A DNA stretch of 64,000 bases, taken from contig NZ_JAGPXT010000003.1 in the NCBI RefSeq assembly GCF_018070465.1, forward strand, positions 186,001 to 250,000, read 5' to 3'. Numbering within the stretch: position 1 is the stretch's first letter; each line of letters opens with the position of its first letter. The stretch is from Micromonospora sp. C95. Its GTDB lineage: Bacteria; Actinomycetota; Actinomycetes; Mycobacteriales; Micromonosporaceae. This document shows, piece after piece, positions 17,707 through 25,818 of the stretch. A model generated the notes under the pieces. It was given only the letters and a program-made list of their open reading frames with translations, was not told the origin of the DNA and did not search any database. The translations under genes and the position numbers were made by a program.

Positions 17707-19998
17707 TTACCTGCGGAACTTCCTGGTGATGCCGGTGTCGTCGGAGGCTGAGGCGTCCGTGGCCGCGTCGGCTGCACCCAACACGAAACCCGCCTTGACG
17801 GCCGCCTCGACAAGCGCGTCGGCCGGCGAATCCTCGGCTTCCTCCTTCTCGATGGCGGCCGATGTCGCATCGCTTGCCCCGCTGGCGACGATCCCCGTCA
17901 CCGCCTCACCCGCGCGCTCCTCGACGGAGTCCTCGCGGGCCGACTCGTTGTCGGCCTTGCGAACGTCCGGTGCGTCCTCGCTCGTCGGGGGCGCGTCCGG
18001 CGGCTCCGTGAGGTGGTCCGATCCGTCATCGGCGTCCGGTCCCGGGCGGGCAGCGCTGGGACCGGCATCAGACGCGGATCCGGCATCGGCCGGCGTACGC
18101 GGCGGCGGGCCATCCGCGGCACCCACACCGGATGGGCTGGCGGCCGCCGGTGCGTCCGGATCCGCCTGCGCCGGACCGGCGCCCACCGGGCCTGGCTCCG
18201 GGTCGGTGACCGCCTCACGCTGATCCGTCCTGGGTGGCGCATCGGCCGAGTCACCGGCAGTCACCGGTCCCTGCGACGTCACTCCGCCGGCGGCCGGTCC
18301 ACCTCCGGCGGGTGCCTGGGGCGCAGGTCCGCCGGTGCCCGAATTCGACGCCGTCGGGAAACCAGTCTCGGACCCGGAACCCTGCGTAGCCGGGCCCGAC
18401 CCCGCCGGCGCACCCGACCCCGCCGACGCGCCCGACCCCACCGGCGCACCCGACCCCACCGGCGCACCCGACCCCACCGGCGCACCCGACCCCACCGGCG
18501 CACCCGACCCCACCGGCGCGCCCGACCCCACCGGCGCACCCGACCCCGCCGGCGGTGTCGGAGCAGTAGCAACGGTGGCCGGATCGGCAACGCCGGTGGA
18601 ACCACCGGCCGCCGGTGCCTCACCGGCCAGCGGTGCGGAGGTTCCCTGTGGTGGAGCAGCGGGCGGTGCCGGGACGGTGCCGGCAGAGCCGTCGCCTCCT
18701 GGGGTCGGCGACGGTGCCGGGCTGGCCGGTGTGTCGGTGGACGTGGATCCGCCCGACGGCCCGTTGCCCACCGCGCCAGCGTCGACAGACACGTCGCCGG
18801 CGGGTGCCCCGTCACCACCACGGGCGGTGTTCGCCCCCGAAAAGCCGTCGGCGCCACCACCAGGGAGATCGAACTCGGTGCCGCCGGAGAAGCCCTTCCG
18901 GAAGCCGTCGACGGCTCCTCCGGCGGCGGCGCCCGCCGCCGCGCCGCCGAAGATCGAGGCGGCGTTGAATTCTGCGCCCTTGGCGTTTCCGAGCTTGTTG
19001 AGGCCGACGGTCGCGACCTCCTCCACCACACCCTTACCGAAGTCCGTGACGACCTGTTTGCCGAAGCCACCACCACGGCCACCGAACCGGAGCAGGCCAC
19101 TGATCACGGTGTTGTTCCGGCCGAACTGGCCGAATGCCGCAGCTCCGCTGCCAACCGTCTTGACCAGGCCGGGCGCTACCGCTTTCGCCCCTCGCACGAA
19201 CGGACCGAACAGCTTCGCTCCGGGCACGAGCGCCACCAGGCCCACCACGAGCGTGCCCAACTCGAAGTTCCCGTTCGCCGCCTGGACCGCCACCGTCACC
19301 ACGAGGGCTACCGCGGCGAGCACGATGCCGACCACCGGCAGCAGCACCCCGACGACGGCGATCGCGATGTCGATGATCAGGCGGAGGATCGGGTTGTTCC
19401 TGAAGAAGTCGCCGATGCGCTGGAAGAAGTTGCGCCGTGGCGGTGGCTTGATGGCCTTCGAGGCGGCGTCGTCGAGCGCCCGATTGCATCGCGCGGACGC
19501 GGCCTCCCGCAGTCGGCGGGCGTCGGCGGCCAGCCGTTGCGCGGCCGAGAGCTGGTCCCGTGCGCCGGCGATCTGGTCTGCCGACGCCCTCGCCGCCGAC
19601 GCCTGCTCCGGTGTGGCGTCGACGGCGACCCGCGGCGCGGCAAGCCGTACCACCTGCACGGCCTCGGTCGCCTGATCCATCGCGGTGTCGATGCGGGTCT
19701 GCTGCTCGCGCAGCGCCCGGCTGTAGCTGCGGTAGGCCTGGGCCGCCGTGTCGAAGGAGTCGACCGCCTGCTGCAACTTGCGCGGCAGGCTGTCGAGCAT
19801 GTCCCGCAGCTTCTCCATCGATTCGCCGCGCGCTCTCGACAACGATCCGCCCCGACCGAGGACGCGCACGCCGGTCTGGGCGTCGTCGCGGATCTCCTCG
19901 TAGAAGCGGGCCAGCTGGTCGATCTGATCCGGATCTCCGGGGGTCGGATCCCGCTCCATGCCGAGGATGCCGAATCCGGAGGTGTGCCGCCGGCTCAT
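17707..19998 (-). CDS. Large type VII secretion substrate candidate with repeat tail
   Basis: A 763-residue protein. The N-terminal 200 residues are helical/coiled coil (QLARFYEEIRDDAQTGVRV, LREQQTRIDTAMDQATEA), resembling the export domain of large actinobacterial type VII proteins. Residues about 205-260 are hydrophobic (LIIDIAIAVVGVLLPVVGIV). Glycine- and alanine-rich sequence follows, then a Pro/Gly/Ser-rich tail with about nine GSGAPV hexapeptides and an acidic C-terminal part. No toxin domain is recognised. The ATG overlaps the stop of the ECF sigma gene (ATGA), so it is translated as a coupled pair, and the WXG100 gene follows. It could be a wall-spanning or adhesin-like protein; function is not assigned. 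Confidence 0.78.
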   Translation of the reverse strand: MSRRHTSGFGILGMERDPTPGDPDQIDQLARFYEEIRDDAQTGVRVLGRGGSLSRARGESMEKLRDMLDSLPRKLQQAVDSFDTAAQAYRSYSRALREQQTRIDTAMDQATEAVQVVRLAAPRVAVDATPEQASAARASADQIAGARDQLSAAQRLAADARRLREAASARCNRALDDAASKAIKPPPRRNFFQRIGDFFRNNPILRLIIDIAIAVVGVLLPVVGIVLAAVALVVTVAVQAANGNFELGTLVVGLVALVPGAKLFGPFVRGAKAVAPGLVKTVGSGAAAFGQFGRNNTVISGLLRFGGRGGGFGKQVVTDFGKGVVEEVATVGLNKLGNAKGAEFNAASIFGGAAAGAAAGGAVDGFRKGFSGGTEFDLPGGGADGFSGANTARGGDGAPAGDVSVDAGAVGNGPSGGSTSTDTPASPAPSPTPGGDGSAGTVPAPPAAPPQGTSAPLAGEAPAAGGSTGVADPATVATAPTPPAGSGAPVGSGAPVGSGAPVGSGAPVGSGAPVGSGAPVGSGASAGSGAPAGSGPATQGSGSETGFPTASNSGTGGPAPQAPAGGGPAAGGVTSQGPVTAGDSADAPPRTDQREAVTDPEPGPVGAGPAQADPDAPAAASPSGVGAADGPPPRTPADAGSASDAGPSAARPGPDADDGSDHLTEPPDAPPTSEDAPDVRKADNESAREDSVEERAGEAVTGIVASGASDATSAAIEKEEAEDSPADALVEAAVKAGFVLGAADAATDASASDDTGITRKFRR
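18395..18553. repeat. 18-base tandem repeat, about 8.8 copies
   Basis: The unit CCCGACCCCACCGGCGCA is repeated head to tail inside the large substrate gene, where the minus strand encodes the hexapeptide GSGAPV. Units differ only at a few positions; the two ends are most diverged, and copies 3-6 and 8 are identical in the window. The array is in frame, so copy-number change would vary the linker length without a frameshift. Confidence 0.9.
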
Positions 19999-20651
19999 GA
20001 AGGGCTTCCCGATCCGGACGAAGCCGCCGACACCAGCTCGGCCCGCAATGCCCGGACGGCATAGTGAGCCCGGGACTTGACTGTTCCCGGCGGTATGCCG
20101 ATGGATCTCGCGGCCTCGGTCACCGTACTGCGACGGTAGTAGAGCTCGAAGATCACGTCACGGTGCTCCGCGGTCAGCCGGCGTAGCGCCGGCATGAGAC
20201 AGGCAGCGGTCACGACGGCATCGGCATGGTCAGGAACCGGCTGCTGGATGCTGTCCCAGATCTCAGCGCCCACCGGCTGCGACCGTCGTCCCCGCAGCTG
20301 GTCCACGGCGGCGTTGTGCGCGACCGTGTACAGCCAACTCCTGATCGAGCCCTCCCGGCCGACCAACCTCTGCCGGTGACGCCACGCCCGCAGCAGGGTC
20401 TCCTGATAGACGTCCTCGGCGATCGTCTGGTTGCGGGTCAGACGGAGCAGGTACGCGCGAACGGACGCGCCGTTCTGTGCCACCAGGTCGGTGTAGACCT
20501 GCTCGGCCGTCGCTGACTGAGCCGGGGCACGCCCGACGTCCGGTGACCGACGTCCGCCCCGGCCCACCGTGTCACAGCTGTTCCGGACGGTCTCTCCGGA
20601 TCTCTTTCGCCAGGCACGTCGGCCCTGTCCCTGCAGACCGCCCTGACCCAT
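19995..20651 (-). CDS. ECF RNA polymerase sigma factor, type VII locus 1
   Basis: About 218 residues if the ATG at 20651 is used, or 190 from the GTG at 20567; neither has a clear ribosome site. Region 2 is visible in VYTDLVAQNGASVRAYLLRL, AEDVYQETLLRAWRH and SWLYTVAHNAAVDQLRG. Region 4 is LRRLTAEHRDVIFELYYRR, with helix-turn-helix TVTEAARSIGIPPGTVKSRAHYAVRAL. ECF sigma factors direct RNA polymerase to stress or envelope regulons. No anti-sigma gene is adjacent; the next gene, overlapping by ATGA, is the large type VII substrate. This suggests that the sigma factor, substrate, WXG100 and ATPase genes form one transcript and that the sigma factor may drive it. Confidence 0.87.
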   Translation of the reverse strand: MGQGGLQGQGRRAWRKRSGETVRNSCDTVGRGGRRSPDVGRAPAQSATAEQVYTDLVAQNGASVRAYLLRLTRNQTIAEDVYQETLLRAWRHRQRLVGREGSIRSWLYTVAHNAAVDQLRGRRSQPVGAEIWDSIQQPVPDHADAVVTAACLMPALRRLTAEHRDVIFELYYRRSTVTEAARSIGIPPGTVKSRAHYAVRALRAELVSAASSGSGSPS

Positions 20652-20971
20652 GCCAACGGCATCGGCGGTGCTATGACCCGTGGTCACTGCGGCAGCTCTC
20701 CCTCTGCTCCGGGGCCGCCGGTGCGGACCCGGTTCAGAGCCTGCGGGAAGAGCCGCGCCGAACCTTCTCGATTGTCTGAGGACTTTCTGAGGACACCGGA
20801 AGGATGCCGCCGATTGCGAAACTGCTTCAATTGCGTCAGCGTCGGCAATCAGGGCTCTTGACGCATCGGGCAACCATGCGTGCCGGCCAGGCGACACCAC
20901 GTGCCCGATCGGTGGGCCGGGCCGCCACCGATGTCGGCTCGACGTCGACACGTCCTGGACGGAGGTGAGGA
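20652..20971. other. 320-base divergent intergenic region
   Basis: Holds no convincing gene. It must contain promoters for the sigma factor/type VII operon to the left and the ABC module to the right. The only structure noted is a nine-base direct repeat, TCTGAGGAC, at 20775-20783 and 20786-20794 (11-base period). GGAGGTGAGGA at its right end is the ribosome site for the ABC ATPase. Confidence 0.5.
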
Positions 20972-21904
20972 ATGGCCAGCACACCGCTGTCCCTGCCGCA
21001 GCCGTCCGCGCGGGCGCCCGAGTTCGGCCGGGACGCCCTCATCGTCTGCGAGAACCTGGTGCGGATCTACCAGACCGGTTCGATCGAGGTGCAGGCCCTG
21101 CAGGGACTGGACCTGGCTGTGGCCGGCGGTGAGCTGGTCGCGGTCGTCGGCGCCTCCGGGTCGGGCAAGTCGACGCTGCTGTCCATCCTGGCTGGCATCG
21201 ACGCCCCCACCGCCGGGCGGGTCCGGGTCGACCGGTGGAACCTGCTGGCGATGTCCCGCGCGGATCGGGTGGACTACCGGCGGCACACCGTCGGGTTCGT
21301 CCGGCAGCAGACGGCGAGCAACCTGATCCCCTACCTGACCGCACGGGAGATGGTGGACCTGCCGATGACGGCGGCCCGTACCGCGAAGCGGGAGCGCCGG
21401 GAGCGCGCCGCCGAGTTGCTGGACAGCCTCGGTGTCGCCGACTGCGCCGACCGGCGCCCCGGGCAACTGTCCGGAGGGCAGCAGATGCGGGTCGCGATCG
21501 CGGTGGCGCTGGCCAACCAGCCGCGGATCCTGCTCGCCGACGAGCCGACCGGCGAGTTGGACGCCGCCACGTCCGCGGAGGTCTTCGGCGTCCTGCGGGA
21601 GGTCAACCGGCGGTACGGCGTCACAGTTGTGGTGGTGACCCACGACCCGGCGGTCAGCGGCCAGGTCGAACGGACCGTCGCGATCCGGGACGGACGCACC
21701 AGCAGCGAGGTGCTGCGCCGCACCACCACCAACGCGCAGGGCGACACGCACGTGATCGCCGAGGAGTACGCCGTGATGGACCGGGCCGGGCGGGTGCAGG
21801 TGCCCCGCGACTTCCGTCAGGCGCTGGCGCTGACCCGACGGGTCCGGCTGGCCCTGGAACCCGACCACATCACGATCCGCCCCGACTCAGGAGCCGGCAA
21901 ATGA
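20972..21904 (+). CDS. MacB-type ABC transporter ATPase with C-terminal AbrB-like domain
   Basis: A 310-residue ATPase. Walker A GASGSGKST lies at 60-68, signature LSGGQQMRVAIA near 165, Walker B ILLADEPTGELD, and switch His in VVVVTHDP. The Q-loop and order match MacB/LolD-type ATPases that power FtsX permeases. After the ATPase the protein carries about 45 residues, VMDRAGRVQVPRDFRQALAL then VRLALEPDHITIRP, that look like a SpoVT/AbrB-type swapped-hairpin domain. This fusion is unusual for an ABC ATPase; a regulatory or dimerisation role is inference. GGAGGTGAGGA precedes the ATG. The 3' end lies in a 20-base tandem duplication that contains the next gene's start region. Confidence 0.92.
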   Translation: MASTPLSLPQPSARAPEFGRDALIVCENLVRIYQTGSIEVQALQGLDLAVAGGELVAVVGASGSGKSTLLSILAGIDAPTAGRVRVDRWNLLAMSRADRVDYRRHTVGFVRQQTASNLIPYLTAREMVDLPMTAARTAKRERRERAAELLDSLGVADCADRRPGQLSGGQQMRVAIAVALANQPRILLADEPTGELDAATSAEVFGVLREVNRRYGVTVVVVTHDPAVSGQVERTVAIRDGRTSSEVLRRTTTNAQGDTHVIAEEYAVMDRAGRVQVPRDFRQALALTRRVRLALEPDHITIRPDSGAGK

Positions 21905-21924
21905 ACTCAGGAGCCGGCAAATGA
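21885..21924 (+). repeat. Perfect 2 x 20-base tandem duplication over an RBS and start codon
   Basis: ACTCAGGAGCCGGCAAATGA occurs at 21885-21904 and again at 21905-21924 with no difference. Each copy holds AGGAG plus ATGA. The first ATGA ends the upstream ATPase gene and opens a new ATG; the second contains the true start of the next gene. The first ATG (21901) starts a seven-codon reading frame, MNSGAGK, that stops exactly over the second ATG, giving ATGA overlaps at both ends. Confidence 0.95.
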
Positions 21925-22640
21925 GCAGTGGGCCGCTGCTGCGGGTACGCGGCGTGCACCGGCGGTTCCGCACCGGGCCGACCGTCGTGCACGCCCTGCG
22001 CGGCGTGTCGTTCGACGTGGCCGCCGGTGCCATGGTGGCGCTCGTCGGCCGGTCCGGCTCGGGCAAGACCACCCTGCTCAACATTATCGGCGGCCTCGAT
22101 CGCCCGGACACCGGCACCGTGCACGTCGACGGCACCGACGTCACCGCCCTCGACGAGGACGGCCTGTCCCGGTTGCGGCGCGAGAAGGTGTCGTACGTCT
22201 TCCAGAGCTTCGGATTGATCCCGGTGCTGTCGGCCGCGGAGAACGTCGCCGCCCCGCTGCGGCTGGGCCGCGTCGCCCCGGCCGAGCGTGAGCGCCGGGT
22301 CGAGTTGCTGCTGGAGCTGGTCGGCCTGGCCGAGCACGCCGGGCAGCGGCCGGCAGAGCTGTCCGGCGGCCAGCAGCAGCGGGTGGCGATCGCCCGCGCG
22401 CTGGCCGCCTCGCCCCGGCTCCTGATCGCCGACGAGCCCACCGGGCAGCTGGACGCCGAGACCGGCCTGTCGGTGATGGCCCTGCTGCGCGGAGTGGTCG
22501 AATCCGAGGGCGTCACCGCACTCGTGTCCACCCACGATCCGGTGATGATGGCACTGGCCGACCGGGTGATCCGCATCGACGACGGGCAGCTCAGCGACGA
22601 GACAGCCGGACAAGCCGAACCCGGGCCGGAGGCCAGGTGA
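21921..22640 (+). CDS. ABC transporter ATPase (LolD/MacB type)
   Basis: A 239-residue ATPase. Walker A GRSGSGKTT lies at 43-51, Q-loop VFQSFGLIPVLSAAENV, signature LSGGQQQRVAIARALAA, Walker B LLIADEPTGQLD, and switch His in VSTHDPVMM. It is typical in length and motifs for the ATPase of FtsX-permease exporters. It follows the first ATPase, so one module encodes two non-identical ATPases that may form a heterodimer or pair with separate permeases. The start codon sits in the second copy of the 20-base duplication. The permease gene starts seven bases after its stop. Confidence 0.93.
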   Translation: MSSGPLLRVRGVHRRFRTGPTVVHALRGVSFDVAAGAMVALVGRSGSGKTTLLNIIGGLDRPDTGTVHVDGTDVTALDEDGLSRLRREKVSYVFQSFGLIPVLSAAENVAAPLRLGRVAPAERERRVELLLELVGLAEHAGQRPAELSGGQQQRVAIARALAASPRLLIADEPTGQLDAETGLSVMALLRGVVESEGVTALVSTHDPVMMALADRVIRIDDGQLSDETAGQAEPGPEAR

Positions 22641-22647
22641 CGCGCCG

Positions 22648-25600
22648 ATGCTGAGGCTGGTCAGCCGGCGCGCCCGCGCGCAGTGGCCGTTGCTGGCGGC
22701 CCTCGTCGGAATCGTCGCGGTCGGCGCGACCCTGCTGGGCACCTGCACCCTGCTGAGCACCCGCACCGCCGAGCGGGCGCTGGAGGTCGCCATGGCCCAC
22801 GCCGATCCCGCCGACGTCGAGGTGACCGTCTACACCGGCACCGTCGAGGGCCGGGACACCCGGTCCGTGGCCGCCGACACCCGTACCGCGGTGGTCGCCG
22901 CGCTCGCCCCGTTCCCGGTGACCACCACCGCTCGGGCGTCGACGGTGCTACGGGCGCTGCCGCCCGCGCTCGCCCCGGGCACCACCGTGCCGGCGCAGGC
23001 GTACCTGTCGGGGCTGGACGACCTGCCGACCCGAGCAGAGCTGGTCACCGGGCGTTGGCCGCGCGAGCGTGGCGACACCGTGGTGCTTGAGTCCACCGCG
23101 CAACTGCTCGGCCTCACCCCCGGTAGCCGGGTGCGCCTCGGCGCCGAGTTGGCCCACGCGCCGGTACCGGCCATCGACGTGACTGTCGTCGGTGTGGTCC
23201 GCCCGCTGCCGGAGCGCGGCTGGGACCGCGACCCGCTGGCCGCGGCCGGCTCCGCCACCGGCCACCGCGACGGCCGCTTCCGGCAGCCGGTAAACGCCTA
23301 CGGCCCGTTCCTCGTCGACCTCGCCGACCTGGTCACCACGGGCGCCACCGTCGACCGGATGGAGATCACCGCCCATCCGGACCTGTCCCAGGCCAACCGC
23401 CGCGACCTGGCGACCGTGGCTCGGGCCGTCCGCGGCGCCGACCGCCGGCTGGCCGGCACCCTCGGCGACCGCGTCCGGCTCGCCCGGGTCGCCTCCGACC
23501 TGCCGCTGACCCTGCGCTCCTTCGACGACCAGCGGCACGTCACCGCCGCCGTCGTACTCTCCGTCGCCGTCCTCGGCGGCGTCCTGGCCGCGACGGCACT
23601 CGTCCTCGCCGGCCGACTGACCGCAGGGGTACGCGCCGACGAGACCGCGCTGCGGTCCGCCCTCGGCACCAGCCGCGGCCAACTCGCCGCCACCGCGACG
23701 CTCGACGCCGTTGTCGTCGCGGCCGTCGCCGCCGCGCTCGCGATACCGGCCTCGTCGGCCGTGCACGCCGGCCTGACCCACCTGCCGCCGCTGGAGGGCG
23801 CCGGCCTGACCGCCCAGCCGGCCATCACCGGTGCCCAGGTCCTCGCGGTCGCCGGCGGCGCGCTGGTACTCGCCGCCGTCCTCACCGTCCTGGCGGTCCG
23901 GCCCGCCCCGGCGGCCGACGACCGCCGCACCCGCCGCGACCTGCTGACCCGGTCCGGCACCGACCTGCTGCTCGCGGTGTTCGCCGCCGCCGGGTGGTGG
24001 CAGCTGTACGCGCAGCCCACCGCCGCCGGCCCACGCGCCGACGCGGTCCGGGTGCTCGTGCCGGCGCTGCTACTCACCGCGGGCGCCGCCCTGGCGCTGC
24101 GGGTGGTGCTGCCCGCCCTGCGCGGCGTCGACCGGCTGGCGTACCGAGCCCGTGGGCTGGCGCTTCCGCTGGCGGTCGCCGAGGCCGCCCGCCGGCCCCA
24201 GGCGCTCGCCGCCGGGCTGCTCGTCGGGCTGGCCAGCGCGGCCGGAACCTTCGGCCTCGCCTTCGACACCACCTGGCACCAGTCGCAGCGCGACCAGGCC
24301 GCGCTCTCCGTCGGCACCGACCTGGCACTCGCCCTCAGCACGGCACCGGCGGCCGGAGAGGGCGCGGTCGTCGGCGCAGCCACCGGGGGGACGGTGAGTC
24401 CAGCCCTCGACCGAGGTACCGCGGTCGGTCAGTGGCTCGGCACCGCCGGCGACGCGCCGCGCCTGGTCGCCGTCGACACCAGCCGCGCCGACGCGCTGCT
24501 GCGCGGGCGGCTCGACCGCGACCGCAGGTGGACAGAGGTGGCAGCGATGCTCGCCCCACCGACCCGCGTCACCGGCCTCGCCATTCCGGCTGGTGCCCGG
24601 CTCGTGCTGACCGGAACCGCGACCGGAGACACCCCCCTCGCCGTGACGCCCCGGCTGCTGCTGCAGGACGCCGCCGGCCTGCGCACACCCTGTACCGGTC
24701 CCGCCGTGCCACTCGACGGCCGGGCGCACCCGTTGCCCGAATGCGCGACCGCCGACGGACTGCGCCTCGTCGCGGTGTCCCTGCCGGTCGAGGCCGGGCC
24801 GGATGCCGGGTACGGCGTCGGTGGCCGCGCCGCCATTGCCGTCACCCTCACCGTGCCGCCCGCCGGATCGGCGGAGGGATCGGACTGGACCGCCACGTCG
24901 GTGTCGCAGGTGCCCAGCACGGTGCGCGACCCGACCGTCGTGCTCTCGGCCACGCCGACGGGGACCGCGTTGTGGATGGCGGCGACCGTCGACCTCGGCA
25001 GCGTCGCGTACGCCGCCCCCAACCTCGTCGCCACCGCCTTCCCGGCCCCCGGCCCGGTGCCCGTCGCCGTCTCCGCCCGCTTCGCCAGCGAGGTCGGTGC
25101 CGACACCGGCAGCCAGCTCAGCGTCACGGTCGGCACCACGCCCGTCCCGATCGTCGTCACCGAGGTGGTGCCGACCGTGCCGTCCGCACCCGGTGCCGTG
25201 GCCGTCCTGGCCGACCTGGACCTGCTGTCCCGCGCCCGCGCAGTCACCGGCGACCTGTCGTTCCCGGTCGACGCCTGGTGGGTCGGCAACCCGGCCGGAA
25301 CCGGCGCCGCCGAACGGGCCGCCGCCCTGCACCTGGGCACCGTCACGACCCGCGAGGCGGAGACCGCCCGGCTCACCGGCGGCCCGCTGAACGCCGGGCT
25401 GCCGGCCGCGCTGCGGCTCGTCGTGCCGGCCGCGGCCCTGCTGCTGCTCGCCGGCGTCGTCCTGCACGTCACCTGCGACCTACAGGCCCGCGCCGTCGAG
25501 GTGGCGCGGCTACGCGGCGTGGGGATGTCCCGGCGCGGCATCCGGGCCGTGCTGCTCGGCCAACACGCCGGCGTTCTGCTGCCCCTGCTCGCGGCGGGCG

Positions 25601-25818
25601 CGGCCGTCGGTGCGCTCGCCACCCGCGTCGTCGCTCCCCTGCTCGTACGCTCCGACTCCGGCGCCGCGCCCGTGCCGGCCGCCCAACCACACTGGCCGTG
25701 GCCGGCCGAGGCCGCGCTGCTGGCCGTCCTGCTGGCCGGATCCCTGCTGGCGGTCGCCGTGGTGGTGGTCGTCCAGGTTCGCCGGGCCGACGCCGCGCAC
25801 CTGCGGGTGGCGCCGTGA
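22648..25818 (+). CDS. Large FtsX-like ABC permease 1
   Basis: A 1056-residue membrane protein. A membrane segment near the N-terminus (PLLAALVGIVAVGATLLG) is followed by an extracytoplasmic domain, a cluster of segments from about 300 to 520, a second large extracytoplasmic region (about 540-930), and C-terminal segments with the FtsX-type VARLRGVGMSRRGIRAVLLGQ loop. This is the double-FtsX architecture of MacB-like permeases that act on envelope or extracellular substrates rather than import. The start ATG gives a short basic N-terminus before the first segment. It ends in a GTGA overlap with the second permease. Confidence 0.88.
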   Translation: MLRLVSRRARAQWPLLAALVGIVAVGATLLGTCTLLSTRTAERALEVAMAHADPADVEVTVYTGTVEGRDTRSVAADTRTAVVAALAPFPVTTTARASTVLRALPPALAPGTTVPAQAYLSGLDDLPTRAELVTGRWPRERGDTVVLESTAQLLGLTPGSRVRLGAELAHAPVPAIDVTVVGVVRPLPERGWDRDPLAAAGSATGHRDGRFRQPVNAYGPFLVDLADLVTTGATVDRMEITAHPDLSQANRRDLATVARAVRGADRRLAGTLGDRVRLARVASDLPLTLRSFDDQRHVTAAVVLSVAVLGGVLAATALVLAGRLTAGVRADETALRSALGTSRGQLAATATLDAVVVAAVAAALAIPASSAVHAGLTHLPPLEGAGLTAQPAITGAQVLAVAGGALVLAAVLTVLAVRPAPAADDRRTRRDLLTRSGTDLLLAVFAAAGWWQLYAQPTAAGPRADAVRVLVPALLLTAGAALALRVVLPALRGVDRLAYRARGLALPLAVAEAARRPQALAAGLLVGLASAAGTFGLAFDTTWHQSQRDQAALSVGTDLALALSTAPAAGEGAVVGAATGGTVSPALDRGTAVGQWLGTAGDAPRLVAVDTSRADALLRGRLDRDRRWTEVAAMLAPPTRVTGLAIPAGARLVLTGTATGDTPLAVTPRLLLQDAAGLRTPCTGPAVPLDGRAHPLPECATADGLRLVAVSLPVEAGPDAGYGVGGRAAIAVTLTVPPAGSAEGSDWTATSVSQVPSTVRDPTVVLSATPTGTALWMAATVDLGSVAYAAPNLVATAFPAPGPVPVAVSARFASEVGADTGSQLSVTVGTTPVPIVVTEVVPTVPSAPGAVAVLADLDLLSRARAVTGDLSFPVDAWWVGNPAGTGAAERAAALHLGTVTTREAETARLTGGPLNAGLPAALRLVVPAAALLLLAGVVLHVTCDLQARAVEVARLRGVGMSRRGIRAVLLGQHAGVLLPLLAAGAAVGALATRVVAPLLVRSDSGAAPVPAAQPHWPWPAEAALLAVLLAGSLLAVAVVVVVQVRRADAAHLRVAP

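Noticed and set aside
18395..18553. CRISPR-like array
   Set aside because: Units are contiguous, in frame and translated as GSGAPV; there are no spacers.
18013..20064. A 683-residue plus-strand frame over the large substrate gene
   Set aside because: It contains only repetitive Arg/His residues from reading the tandem repeat on the wrong strand.
23994..25814. An N-terminal extension of permease 2
   Set aside because: It is the shifted frame of permease 1; the real start is the GTG coupled to its stop.
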